In this document: positions 16,424-25,503 of the stretch, piece by piece
Position numbering within the stretch: the first letter of the stretch is position 1
Layout of the letters: each line of letters begins with the position of its first letter
NCBI GenBank assembly: GCA_023398955.1
Contig: JAEWRL010000251.1
Location: forward strand, 1-64,000
DNA from: Pseudomonadota bacterium
GTDB taxonomy: Bacteria; Myxococcota_A; Polyangia; Polyangiales; Polyangiaceae
Reading direction: 5' to 3'
DNA length: 64,000 bases
Made by a program: the position numbers and the translations under genes
The notes under the pieces: generated by a model
Seen by the model: the letters and a program-made list of their open reading frames with translations, nothing else
Databases searched by the model: none
Told to the model about the DNA's origin: nothing

Positions 16424-18160
16424 ATGCGTCGTGGAGTGGCTGCATGGCTAGCTGCTGGGATCCTTTTCAGCGTCGCCGTGCCCGCAGGGGCGGTGGCGGG
16501 CGACCAGGACGGCGCACACGTGCAGGGCGAGGTCGTCCATGATGGAGTTGGGGCTCCACTCGCCGTATCGGAGGTGGTCCTGTCTCCCGGTGTCCGGCTC
16601 GTCATGAACCCCGACCCCACCTCGAAGACCTTGGCGTCGTGCCTCATCGTGCCAGCCGGCACTCGTGCCGAGCAACCGGGGGAGACAGGCCTTGCCGAAC
16701 TGTCTCTCGCCCATGTGCTGGAGCAAACGTCGCGAGAGACGGAGCCGGATTCAGCAACTCTCTTGGTCTCCCGAGGGGCAGTCATGGCGAACGCTGTCGG
16801 GCGGAACATCGCTTCGTACTGCGTCACCCTGCCTCCGCGTGAGCTCCCGCTCGCGTTGTGGCTTGCCGCGCTCCGGCTGCGGACACCCTTGCCAACGAGC
16901 GATAGCTTCGCCCGCCTCGGCCCCGCCCTGAGAGAATCGGCGCTGCGCGCCCTGGCGGAATCGCCGAGCCTCGCTGGTGGGAACAAGTTGGAGCAGCTGA
17001 CCTTTGAGGGTTATCGCGGCGCTGACATGCCACCGGTCTCGGCGGCCTCTTTGCTCGAAGACCGAGCGAGCCGCAATTTTTCGGCGTTCTTCGCGCGAAC
17101 CTATCACGATTCGGAAGCAGTCGTCTCCCTCGTGGGTCGCTTCGAGCCCGAACAGGCACAACGACTCGCGCACCAGCACTTGACAGGCATAGGCGCGAGG
17201 GCACGAATCGCGCACGGTTACGGCGAAGGTACTGCGCGACACACGAGCGAACGCTACTCGATGATCGTGCACCCTGAAGCCAGCCACGTCGAGCTCTACT
17301 TGGGCTGGGAGGGACCCGAGTCGGGCACCAGAGAACACGACGCGCTCGCGCTTGCCAACGCGGTGCTCTCCCTCGGTGGCGGCTCGCGGCTCGCCGAGCG
17401 CCTGGTGCGTCGGAACCGATGGGCATCCGAGGTCGATGGGTGGGTGCGGGATGCCCGTGGGCCGGAGCTCTTTGGGATCCGAATCCGCGTCAGCAAGCGA
17501 ATGGATCTCGAACTTGTGCTGAAAGCGATCGCTGCCGAGATCCAGGGCCTTGGCGCCAAAGGTCCTTCGCCAGAAGAGCTGAAGCGTGGACGCTCCCTGC
17601 TACGTCAGCGGTTCCTGCAGACAATGGACGCCCCGCTCGATCGCGCTCGCTACCTTGGGTCGCTCGCATTGCTCTTCGGCGACACCGCGCGTGCTCAGCA
17701 GCGGCTCGAAGAGCTGGAGCAGATATCCCCCTCGGAAATCGCCTCGGTGGTTCGATCTCGTCTGGTGCCGTCTCGCCAGAGTCTCGTTGAGGTGTACCCG
17801 AAGGGATACCCCATCCAGCAGTCCGTGGCGCAGATGAAGCGGTACTATTTGGTGCGCAGCGGCGACACGCTGATCGGTATCGCCAAAGCCCATGGCGCCT
17901 CTTTGGCGGAGCTGCTCCGGGTCAACAACCTGAAGCGCACCAACCCGATCTTCCCAGGCCAGAAGCTCGTCATTCCGTCGGGGGCCAAGCCGCCGCCGAA
18001 GCCCACTGAGTACACCGTTCGCCGGGGGGACACCCTTTCTGGGATCGCGCGTAAGCACGGGGTATCGGTTCGCGAGATCACCATCGCCAACGGAATCAGC
18101 CGGAAGAAGCCCATCATTACTGGGCAAAAGCTGGTGATTCCACCGAAGCAGAAGCAATGA
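16424..18160 (+). CDS. M16-fold (insulinase-like) protein fused to two LysM domains, active site degenerate
   Basis: A signal peptide (MRRGVAAWLAAGILFSVAVPAG) is followed by an M16 peptidase-like pair of domains (about 50-460), then two C-terminal LysM modules (YYLVRSGDTLIGIAKAHG and YTVRRGDTLSGIARKHG, each ending in GQKLVIP) that bind peptidoglycan. Where active M16 enzymes have HxxEH, this protein has HVLEQ (GLAELSLAHVLEQ), so one zinc histidine is lost and hydrolysis is unlikely. It probably works as a wall-bound scaffold or a non-catalytic partner. A TTG start at 16331 is possible; the ATG gives the better signal peptide. Confidence 0.8.
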   Translation: MRRGVAAWLAAGILFSVAVPAGAVAGDQDGAHVQGEVVHDGVGAPLAVSEVVLSPGVRLVMNPDPTSKTLASCLIVPAGTRAEQPGETGLAELSLAHVLEQTSRETEPDSATLLVSRGAVMANAVGRNIASYCVTLPPRELPLALWLAALRLRTPLPTSDSFARLGPALRESALRALAESPSLAGGNKLEQLTFEGYRGADMPPVSAASLLEDRASRNFSAFFARTYHDSEAVVSLVGRFEPEQAQRLAHQHLTGIGARARIAHGYGEGTARHTSERYSMIVHPEASHVELYLGWEGPESGTREHDALALANAVLSLGGGSRLAERLVRRNRWASEVDGWVRDARGPELFGIRIRVSKRMDLELVLKAIAAEIQGLGAKGPSPEELKRGRSLLRQRFLQTMDAPLDRARYLGSLALLFGDTARAQQRLEELEQISPSEIASVVRSRLVPSRQSLVEVYPKGYPIQQSVAQMKRYYLVRSGDTLIGIAKAHGASLAELLRVNNLKRTNPIFPGQKLVIPSGAKPPPKPTEYTVRRGDTLSGIARKHGVSVREITIANGISRKKPIITGQKLVIPPKQKQ

Positions 18161-18188
18161 CCGGCCTACGGGTGCTAGCTTCGTGCAA

Positions 18189-18992
18189 ATGAAGGCGACG
18201 AGCACCGACCAACATGCGGGAACGCTGTCTGGAACGGGTGCGGCCACGTTGGACCGCATTTCCATCAGCGGTCTCGAGGTGGACTGTGTCATTGGAGTCT
18301 ACGCGGCGGAGAGGGAGCGTGCACAACCGCTGCGGATCGATCTCGAGCTTGCTCTGGACACTCGGCGCTCGGCATTGTCGGAGTGCCTGGAGGACACCAT
18401 CGATTATGAGTTTCTTGCCGCGCAGGTCACATTCATCCTGAAGGGCGCGCGGTTTTGTCTGCTCGAGACCGCAGCGCACGCGCTGACGCGATACCTGCTC
18501 GCGCCTCCGCCACCGGGCAAATCTGCTGTCGCGAGGGCCCAACACGTGGCGCTTCGCTTGACCAAGCCTCACGCCCTGGGCGGGCGAGCTCTTCCCGCCC
18601 TCCAGGTCGAGCGCAGCGCTTCGGAGGTGCAGCTCGGAGTGGAGCGACGCCCATTTGGTACGGTCGATGTCATTCATGAGACGAGCGCTGCGGGGATCTA
18701 TAGGCTGAATCTGGCTCCCAGTGCCGAAATCCCCCTCCACGTGCATCGCCGAATGTCAGAGTCGGAGATGGTGCTAGGTCGCGGCCTGCTATGCCAGGAA
18801 CAACTTGCGGAGCGTGGCAGCATCCGCCATTGGCGGTTGGGGAGCGCGCACAGCTACCGGAACCCGACTGACGGATACGAGTCCATTCTCTGCATCGATC
18901 GGCCCCCCTTCGTAGAATCGGATGAAGTCGTCGTCTCAGGCACGCCAGACGCGACGATTCCGAGCACGGGTGGTGCTGGCGACGAGAGTTGA
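18189..18992 (+). CDS. Dihydroneopterin aldolase (FolB)-like domain fused to a cupin-like domain
   Basis: Residues about 15-125 match the FolB/dihydroneopterin aldolase fold (LDRISISGLEVDCVIGVYAAER, the DLELALDTRRSALSECLEDTIDYE segment, LLETAAHAL). FolB makes hydroxymethyl-dihydropterin in folate synthesis. The remaining part (about 150-255) looks like a cupin with IPLHVHRRMSESEMVL and a second conserved stretch, so it may bind a metal or small ligand. FolB is normally about 120 residues, so the fusion is unusual. A GTG at 18183 is an alternative start two codons upstream. No folate genes are nearby. Confidence 0.7.
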   Translation: MKATSTDQHAGTLSGTGAATLDRISISGLEVDCVIGVYAAERERAQPLRIDLELALDTRRSALSECLEDTIDYEFLAAQVTFILKGARFCLLETAAHALTRYLLAPPPPGKSAVARAQHVALRLTKPHALGGRALPALQVERSASEVQLGVERRPFGTVDVIHETSAAGIYRLNLAPSAEIPLHVHRRMSESEMVLGRGLLCQEQLAERGSIRHWRLGSAHSYRNPTDGYESILCIDRPPFVESDEVVVSGTPDATIPSTGGAGDES

Positions 18993-19064
18993 CCGCGTAT
19001 CGGCGAGCCGAACGCCTGGTTTGTGCAGAGTTCCAGGGATGGGCTCGTCGCTGGGGGGTGAGGC

Positions 19065-19535
19065 ATGGCACGATGGTCCTGCGAGCCCCCTACGCGCTTT
19101 TCCTCTAGACCCGAAGAGAAACCGACAGTGTCCGCGGATTCTCGAGACAGCATTCTCATCGTCGATGACGAGCCCGCCATTGCGCGGGCGCTGAAGCGAA
19201 TGCTGAAGGATTGGCCAAGCGTTGTCGTTTGTACCGATGCGGCGATGGCCCTGACGCTGCTTCGCGCTGGTACCCGATTCGGCGCGATTGTCTGCGACAT
19301 GCACATGCCAGGAATGTCTGGCGAGGAATTCTACCTGAAGGTTCGCGAAGAGTTCGGAGGGCTGGAGCGCCGGATTATCTTTATGACGGGAGGTGTCTCC
19401 ACCGATGATGCGACTGCCTTCCTGGCGGGTGTGGAGAACACGTGTGTTTCCAAGCCAATATCTCGCAGTACCCTCGAGCATGCAGTCAGGCGTATCTGTT
19501 CTTCGGTGAGCGCTGATGGCGCCTCCCTGAGTTGA
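19065..19535 (+). CDS. Stand-alone response-regulator receiver protein
   Basis: A single CheY-like receiver domain of 156 residues with no output domain. The acidic pair (DDE), the phospho-acceptor Asp in IVCDMHMPGMSG, the Thr in FMTGG and the Lys in SKPIS are all present, so it should accept phosphate from a histidine kinase. No kinase is adjacent. A strong ribosome-binding stretch (GGGGGTGAGG) precedes the ATG at 19065. The first 25 residues are low-complexity, and a GTG at 19128 could be an alternative start. Confidence 0.88.
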   Translation: MARWSCEPPTRFSSRPEEKPTVSADSRDSILIVDDEPAIARALKRMLKDWPSVVVCTDAAMALTLLRAGTRFGAIVCDMHMPGMSGEEFYLKVREEFGGLERRIIFMTGGVSTDDATAFLAGVENTCVSKPISRSTLEHAVRRICSSVSADGASLS

Positions 19536-19568
19536 TTTGCGGCGTGTTGCCCTCCGCTTCGGGATTCT

Positions 19569-20687
19569 CTACTCGTCCCGTTCGGTGCGCGCCGAGATGT
19601 GCCGGTAGCGCGGCGCCTGCCCAGGGCCGGAGTCGTCGATCCAGTAGGTCGGTGCTTCCCTCACATCGAAGTGCAGGAACGTCGAGTTGGGGTAGTAGCC
19701 AACGCCCACATTGCCAAGCGTTCGAAGATAGTCTCGTACGACGTGATTCGGGACTCCGACGACCCTGAAGTCGACGGCGCGTCCCACCTTGTGCTTCGAT
19801 TCGCGCGCGAAGCTCCGGCTCCGGTAGCCGCTGACGATACGTAGCGGCCGCCCGCCGAAGGTGTCGCTTATCGTGGCGAGCAGAGAGAGCAGGTCCGACG
19901 CCATGAGTTTGTCCCGATGAGGCCAAGCCAACACTCTGGAGACCGCGTCTCGCGCTGCTGGCAAGACTCGGTTTCCCTTACCGACCAGGTAGCCCTTCCA
20001 GCTCGCGTGGTGCCCGATGATGTGAACGTAGCCTCGCCGCCATGGCGGCTTTTTGTAGGCCAACCAGGACGCACGGGTCCGCGTCGTCTTCCTGCCCACT
20101 GCAGGATTCTGCGTACTCGCGGGCGGCTGACGCCTGGCTCGGCGCCGAGCGTCGCTCCCATCTTCATCACCGGGCGCCGGGATGACTAGGACCTGACCCG
20201 GGTGAATGGGGTCAGTTCTATCCATGCCATTGGCTCCACAGAGGGCGTCAACGCTGACGTTGTACCGCTTCGCTATGGATCCGAGCCGCTGGCCCGAGTA
20301 GACCGTGTGGGTTCGAAGGGTCGGGGTCCTTGGCTCCTTAGCAGACTTGGTCGCCTCAGGGCTCCGCGGCGGAATCGGCTTTCGTTCCTCCGCCTGCTTA
20401 CGCTCCCCGTCAAGGTAGCCACTGTCCACCAGTCGGCGTGCGGCTGTTCCCTCCGCATCGGAGCGGTCTGGTACGATCAGCTTCTGCCCGGGTCGGATGA
20501 GAGAACACTTCTCAATCCGGTTGGCATAGCAGAGGGCTGCGACGCTAACGTTGTAGCGCTTGGCGATCGAGCCCAGCCGTTGTCCGGCATGGACGGTGTG
20601 GGTACGGACGCTCTCGGCAGCTGCCTCTCCGTCCACCGCTAGAAGGAACAGCGCGATCAGAGCTAGCGTTTGGATCAACCGGCGCAT
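19569..20687 (-). CDS. Secreted M15-type peptidase with two LysM domains
   Basis: A signal peptide (MRRLIQTLALIALFLLAVDG) precedes two LysM modules (THTVHAGQRLGSIAKRYNVS and THTVYSGQRLGSIAKRYNVS, near-duplicates) separated by a charged linker. The C-terminal domain (about 210-360) resembles the DUF882/M15A zinc peptidases: GYRSRSF, SKHKVGRAVDF (HxxxxxxD) and FLHFDVR. It should bind and trim peptidoglycan in the periplasm. The start is the ATG before the signal peptide; the frame extends 28 codons further upstream without coding signs. Confidence 0.85.
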   Translation of the reverse strand: MRRLIQTLALIALFLLAVDGEAAAESVRTHTVHAGQRLGSIAKRYNVSVAALCYANRIEKCSLIRPGQKLIVPDRSDAEGTAARRLVDSGYLDGERKQAEERKPIPPRSPEATKSAKEPRTPTLRTHTVYSGQRLGSIAKRYNVSVDALCGANGMDRTDPIHPGQVLVIPAPGDEDGSDARRRARRQPPASTQNPAVGRKTTRTRASWLAYKKPPWRRGYVHIIGHHASWKGYLVGKGNRVLPAARDAVSRVLAWPHRDKLMASDLLSLLATISDTFGGRPLRIVSGYRSRSFARESKHKVGRAVDFRVVGVPNHVVRDYLRTLGNVGVGYYPNSTFLHFDVREAPTYWIDDSGPGQAPRYRHISARTERDE

Positions 20688-20796
20688 GAAGCCAAGCCTT
20701 ACTGGCGTGAGGTGCGTCAGTAAAGGGCAGGAGCCCAGAAGATGGCATTGGTTGGCCACCGGGTTTGTCAACTCCTGGGTCCTTGGTCAGGGAGAC

Positions 20797-22746
20797 TCAA
20801 CCCTCTGCCGCTCCCTGCGGCTCTTGTAGGGACGAGAGCTCGCACTCCAGCGTTTCCCATTCCTCCATCCACTGGGACACCTGGGTCTGAAGGCTGCGCT
20901 CCTCCTCGCGGAGCCTCTCCACCTCCGCGTTGCTGGTGCGTTCGAAGAATCCGGGAGAGCAGTAGAGTTGTTGGATGGCTGAAACTCTGCCCTCTGCGGC
21001 GGCAATGCGATCGAGCAGGGCGTCGCGCTGCTGCGGGAGAGCCTTGAGACGATTCTTGCGCCGCTTGACCTCTTCGCGTGCGAGGCGACTCGCTTCGCGG
21101 TCGTCCTGCTCGGCGTCACGCTGGCTGGCTCGTTGGCGAAGACCTACTGCGGATGCATCTAGGTGGTCGTCGCCGCAATGGCTCAGGTACTCGTCGAACG
21201 TCCCCGGAAAGTCGCGGTGCCCCAGCGCATTCAGCTCCACGATGCGGGTGGCGAGCGAGGAGACGAACCATCTGTCGTGGGAGACGAAGATCACGGTTCC
21301 TGGGTACTGGCGTAGGGCGTTCGAGAGCGCTCCAATGCTTTCGACGTCGAGATGGTTCGTCGGCTCATCGAGAACCAAGACATTGGGTTCCTCCAGCGCC
21401 AGTTTGGCGAAAACTAGGCGCGCGGCCTCGCCGCCGGAGAGCATCCCGAGGCGCTTGTCGACATCGTCGCCCGAGAACAGAGCCAAGCCCAAACGACCGC
21501 GGATCTCCGAGGTGGTGGCGAGGGGCTTGTTGCTCCACAGGAATTCCAAGGCACTTTGCGACGGGTCTTGCAGGACCTCCTGGTGATTCTGGGGAAAGTA
21601 GCCGAACTTGACGGCGTGGCCCCACGCTACGGACCCGCAATCTGCCGCGATATCGCTCGCGAGGATGCGGAGAAGCGTTGACTTGCCTACGCCGTTGGGA
21701 CCAATGACTGCCACACGCTCGCCTCGTCGCACTTGCAGTGACACATCGCAGAGGACGCGTTTGGAGCCATAGCTCTTGCCAATCTGCTCCGTCTTCAGCA
21801 CGTCCTTGCCGCTTGGGCGCTGCTCCGCGAAAGCAAATCGAGGAGTACGTCGCGTGGAACGCTTTGCCTCGGGAATCTCCATCCGCTCGAGCTGCTTGGC
21901 CCTGCTTTGCGCTTGTCTTGCCTTCGTCGCCTTTGCCCGGAAGCGTTCGACGAACGCGCGCTTCTCGGCAACGAGCTTCTCTACGCGGGCACTCTCAGCC
22001 TGCATTCGCAGCTCCGTCTCCTGCTTCTGCTGAACGAAGCTGGAGTAGTTTCCCGTGTAGAGCGTGACCGACCCGTAATCTACGTCTAGGATGTGCGTGG
22101 TAACATTGTCCAGGAACCGTTGGTCGTGCGAGATGACCACCAGACAACCGCTGTAGATGCTGAGGAACTTCTCGAGCCATCGGATCGATAGGATGTCCAG
22201 ATGGTTCGTTGGCTCATCAAGCAGAAGCACGTCCGGATTCCCTACGAGCACCTGCGCTAGAAGCACTCTCAGTCTAAATCCGCCTGACAGCTTCGACATG
22301 GTGTCGGCTTGAGCGTCAGCGGAGATGCCGAGGCCGGTCAAGATCCCGCTGGCACGCGCCTCTAGGGTGTAGCCACCGTTCATCGCTATCAGCTCCTCGA
22401 GCTCCGCGATGCGCGACGGGTTGGCTGCGCCGCCGTTCGTTTGTTGTCGCTGCTCGACCAAAAGTGGCCACACACGCCCATCCCCCATCATGGCCACCTC
22501 CACCACGCGCGCGCTCTCGCTTGCGAACTGGTCCTGCCGCAGTGTCCCGACGCGAGCCTCTTTCGGGACCAGGACTTGCCCTTCGCTCGCTGCCTCCGCG
22601 CCCGTGAGAATGTTCAGGAGAGTGGACTTGCCCGACCCGTTGGCACCGACGAGGCCATAGCGGTTCCCAGAGTTCAGCGTTAGGGTTACGTCACAGAAAA
22701 GATCGCGCGCCCCGAAGCTCTTCGATATTTGGCACAGAGAAAGCAT
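20797..22746 (-). CDS. ABC-F family ATPase (Uup/EttA-like)
   Basis: A soluble protein with two ABC ATPase domains and no membrane part, 649 residues. Domain 1 has GANGSGKS, LSGGFR and LLLDEPTNHLD; domain 2 has GPNGVGKS, LSGGEA and LVLDEPTNHLD. The interdomain linker is the charged helical type of ABC-F proteins (about 235-310). A C-terminal basic coiled coil (about 535-640) resembles Uup. ABC-F proteins act on ribosomes to resolve stalls or confer antibiotic protection. The ATG at 22746 starts exactly at the first beta-strand. It is followed upstream by a long gene-free gap. Confidence 0.93.
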   Translation of the reverse strand: MLSLCQISKSFGARDLFCDVTLTLNSGNRYGLVGANGSGKSTLLNILTGAEAASEGQVLVPKEARVGTLRQDQFASESARVVEVAMMGDGRVWPLLVEQRQQTNGGAANPSRIAELEELIAMNGGYTLEARASGILTGLGISADAQADTMSKLSGGFRLRVLLAQVLVGNPDVLLLDEPTNHLDILSIRWLEKFLSIYSGCLVVISHDQRFLDNVTTHILDVDYGSVTLYTGNYSSFVQQKQETELRMQAESARVEKLVAEKRAFVERFRAKATKARQAQSRAKQLERMEIPEAKRSTRRTPRFAFAEQRPSGKDVLKTEQIGKSYGSKRVLCDVSLQVRRGERVAVIGPNGVGKSTLLRILASDIAADCGSVAWGHAVKFGYFPQNHQEVLQDPSQSALEFLWSNKPLATTSEIRGRLGLALFSGDDVDKRLGMLSGGEAARLVFAKLALEEPNVLVLDEPTNHLDVESIGALSNALRQYPGTVIFVSHDRWFVSSLATRIVELNALGHRDFPGTFDEYLSHCGDDHLDASAVGLRQRASQRDAEQDDREASRLAREEVKRRKNRLKALPQQRDALLDRIAAAEGRVSAIQQLYCSPGFFERTSNAEVERLREEERSLQTQVSQWMEEWETLECELSSLQEPQGAAEG

Positions 22747-23757
22747 GCTTGCGCGGCGAACCCTAGCAGCTGGACGTCCGCGGGCACGGAAACTCGCTCG
22801 ATCCAGTCGCGTCGACAGCCGCCATGGTCCACGGCGTTTCGCCGCCGCCGGGCGCGCGCCACGCAGCAACTAGAGCAGCCGGAGCGTCTCCTCCGGGTTT
22901 CGGTGGCGTCACGGAGCGATACGGCGCGGCCCGCTCAGCAACACACGTACGCGCCCTGGCCGCTGCCCCAAGGCTGTTCGTCCTCCGGGTTCCCCCTAGG
23001 ACGCAGCGGGAAACCGCTAGGGAATGTTATAGATGACGGCGCCGCGCGATGGGTCGTCCCGTGGCTACGTACGCCTGCAGACCTGCGACCAGAGCCCGCG
23101 CTTCCCGGAAGCTCGCATCGCCCTCGCCGGGGGCGCGCGGCATTATTCCAGCACCGCTTGGCATGCTTCTTTCTTTCGCTGATCACTTTCGCTCGCGGCG
23201 CGCCGTCTACGGCACTTTCCGGCGCGGGATTAGCGAAATCGACAGCGGCGGTGGTGCCCGCCCACGCTCTGGTGCAGCGCCGGCGGCGAGCCATTGGGCG
23301 CCTGTCCAAGGTCGCCTCGGGCGAGATTTCTGACAATGGGGAAATGCGCGGCTCGTGGGTGAACGCTCTTGACGCGGATTCTCTATGGGCTTACGGTTAG
23401 GGAGTCCGGTTCAGGCAAGCACCGGGGGCCGAACGTCACCCCGAAAGGTCATCCTCGAATCGAGGATTCAGCGGCACCACACGGGCAAGCCTGGAGTTGG
23501 ATCGGAAACGCGAAAGGAGGTGTCCTGCGCCCGAACAGCTCCTGGAATGGTACCAGTTGCGAATTTGCGGTGCAGTTTAGGCTGTGCAGGACGAACGACC
23601 TAGTGTTCCAGAACAAAAGGTACTGTAACGGTTAAGCCGTAACGCTCTCGTCGTTCTCCGGAGGAGCGGCGTCGAGCATGGTGAAGCGAACTGGGAGCTC
23701 GGGTGGAATGGCCAGCCACCGGAAGCTCCCGTTCGCGTATTTGGGGTGCCTGTTGGT
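22747..23757. other. About 1 kb gap without a supportable gene
   Basis: Between the ABC-F start and the rsmE stop I see no ORF with family-like sequence. Candidate frames on both strands are Arg/Pro-rich shadows. The right third (about 23330-23640) is less GC-rich, carries the perfect inverted repeat at 23451-23467 and a short AT-rich stretch near 23605-23635, so it may hold regulatory or RNA sequence. Confidence 0.5.
23451..23467. promoter_or_regulatory. Perfect 8-bp inverted repeat, operator-like
   Basis: ATCCTCGA and TCGAGGAT flank one central base: a perfect 17-nt dyad inside the 1-kb gene-free gap. The size and tight spacing suit a dimeric DNA-binding regulator. No regulator gene is adjacent and no second copy was noticed, so the role is open. 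Confidence 0.35.
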
Positions 23758-24588
23758 TTACGGAGCAGGCGTGATCTGCTTGCTCCGCGGCCGACAGATG
23801 GGGGGGCTGATCTGTGCCAGTAGCTCGAGCTGGGCCACGGCGGCGACGGTCGCGGCCTCCACTCGGAGGACACCCTCGACAATGCGAGTGCGCGCGAATC
23901 CGCTGTCGTCGAAGCTCCGTAGCTCTAACTCCGTCCAGCCCCCTTCGGGGCCAATGGCTAGGCAGATTCGCGGTGGCCGCTGGTGGTCTGGTTCGGGACC
24001 CGTCTTGGCTCTGGGTCCTTCGCTCGCTTCCAGCCAAGCCTCGTGCAAGAACTGCGTTGCGCGTGGGTGGCAAACGAAGGCCAAGGTCGGGTGCGCTTCG
24101 AGACGTGCTCTGAGCGTCTCGCGAACGAACGGCACGAAGAGCTGGTGCACCTCGAGTTGGGGAAGGCTTGCGTGACCGCCTTGCTCGGCCCCCAACCACA
24201 TCTCTTCCCGCATGAATTCTGGCACTAGCTTTGGAGAGCCAAAGTAGCCCTTGTCCACCTTCCATGCGTTCACGAGATCAATTCGTGCGACGGCTAGCGC
24301 AGCGAGACTCGAGAGAAGCCGTGGAATGACCTTGGGTCGCGGCAGAGCTACGACGACCTCGATGGAGCGTGGCTGCAAGCCCCGAGTCAACTTCACCTGG
24401 AGGACGACCGAGTGCTCCTCTACTGCAAGCACTGTTGCGTTCCCCGTTCCGCGCCCGAGCACGCCCGCTCGCACGTTCGAGCCGCATTGGATGCCAAGCA
24501 CCCGCTTTAGGTGATCGGCGCGACGTCCTGAGAGCCGGGCGACCCCGTGCGAGTCCACCGCGTCAGGAGCAAGGAGAAGCAGGTTCAC
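23758..24588 (-). CDS. rsmE: 16S rRNA (uracil1498-N3)-methyltransferase RsmE-like
   Basis: A SPOUT-fold methyltransferase that methylates U1498 in 16S rRNA. The N-terminal PUA-like part ends with HLKRVLG. The SAM-binding knot shows ICLAIGPEGGWTELELRSFDDSGF, then VLRVEAATVAAVAQ, a slightly altered form of the family's GxRILRxETA segment. The internal LPRPKVIPRLLSSLAALAVARID matches the usual KGxRxExxxxKAxELGV region loosely. It is a diverged family member of 276 residues. The start is a GTG at 24588, giving the normal N terminus MNLLLLAPD; the frame runs on upstream without homology signs. It is divergent from the LysE gene. Confidence 0.85.
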   Translation of the reverse strand: MNLLLLAPDAVDSHGVARLSGRRADHLKRVLGIQCGSNVRAGVLGRGTGNATVLAVEEHSVVLQVKLTRGLQPRSIEVVVALPRPKVIPRLLSSLAALAVARIDLVNAWKVDKGYFGSPKLVPEFMREEMWLGAEQGGHASLPQLEVHQLFVPFVRETLRARLEAHPTLAFVCHPRATQFLHEAWLEASEGPRAKTGPEPDHQRPPRICLAIGPEGGWTELELRSFDDSGFARTRIVEGVLRVEAATVAAVAQLELLAQISPPICRPRSKQITPAP

Positions 24589-24633
24589 GGTGGGATGGTG
24601 CCACCCCGTGGGCCTCTGTGGTATGCCGGACCC

Positions 24634-25284
24634 GTGTCTTGGGATGCGCCCGAATTGCTCCTGGCGGTTGGCCTTGGTGGAGGTGCTGCATTTCTGGGGT
24701 CGATGCCAGTCGCCGGGCCACTGGCAGTGCTCGTGCTTCAACGCGCCGTGAGCGGTCAGCGGGCCAGTGCGATGGCGGCTGCGGCTGGTGGTGGCCTCGT
24801 CGAGGGCGCTTATGCCCTCGGAATTGGATTGACCCTGCCCCTGGTGATGAGGGAGATCGAGGTGGTCGTTCCCGTTTCCCGGGGGCTGGGGGCGATTGTC
24901 ATCGCGGGCATCGGGATCGCGCTCGTCCTCAAGCCGCACTTCTTCGAGTCGCCGGGTCGGGAGGGGAAGCGCCGCAGTTTGCTCGCAGGGGTTGCGGTTA
25001 CTGCGGTGAATCCAACGCTCCTCGCCTCATGGACCGTGGTCATCAGCACCTTGTACGCCAACGGGTGGCTTCGCTTGACGTCCTACTCCGCGTTTCCCTT
25101 CGCCATTGGTGTCGTGCTTGGCACCACGGGCTGGTTCGTGCTCGTCGCGCTGCTCGGGAACAGGTTTGAGAAGCGGATGACGCTCTCGAAACGCCGACTA
25201 ATGATCCGCGTACTTGGAGGCGTGCTGCTCCTGGGGGGGCTCTACTTCGGGATCCGGTTTGCTATCGCTGCTCCGTGGCGATGA
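24634..25284 (+). CDS. LysE-family export protein
   Basis: An integral membrane protein with about six helices. The start of the hydrophobic region (LLLAVGLGGGAAFLGSMPVAGPLAVLVLQRAVSGQR) resembles the LysE/RhtB N-terminal signature, and AVTAVNPTLLASWT is the family's second landmark (xNPxxxxxW). LysE proteins export amino acids or related solutes. The substrate is unknown. A GTG at 24634 is used as start because it directly precedes the first helix; an ATG at 24595 is possible. Confidence 0.78.
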   Translation: MSWDAPELLLAVGLGGGAAFLGSMPVAGPLAVLVLQRAVSGQRASAMAAAAGGGLVEGAYALGIGLTLPLVMREIEVVVPVSRGLGAIVIAGIGIALVLKPHFFESPGREGKRRSLLAGVAVTAVNPTLLASWTVVISTLYANGWLRLTSYSAFPFAIGVVLGTTGWFVLVALLGNRFEKRMTLSKRRLMIRVLGGVLLLGGLYFGIRFAIAAPWR

Positions 25285-25503
25285 CGCACGCACCTCACCG
25301 CGCCGCGGATATTCCCGATTCCTTTCTTTGTCTGACTCCGCTCCTCCTGAGAGCGGCCGATTGGGCGAGGATCGTTTGGGTGAAGACGCGTGCGCGAGTG
25401 CGAGGCGCGCATTGGGTCGGTGTTGTCACCCGGCGTGCATCGGGTTACAGACATCCAGAGCGACCCGAGTGACTGCCGGGCGACTGGCCTCCGTGCAATT
25501 CAT

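Noticed and set aside
23155..23175. Possible sigma-54 promoter (TTGGCATGC-like)
   Set aside because: The -12 element is TTTC rather than TTGC and no gene follows on that strand.
22729..23400. 223-codon plus-strand ORF in the long gap
   Set aside because: Arg/Pro/Ser-rich without motifs, and it starts inside the antisense of the ABC-F gene; no evidence for coding.
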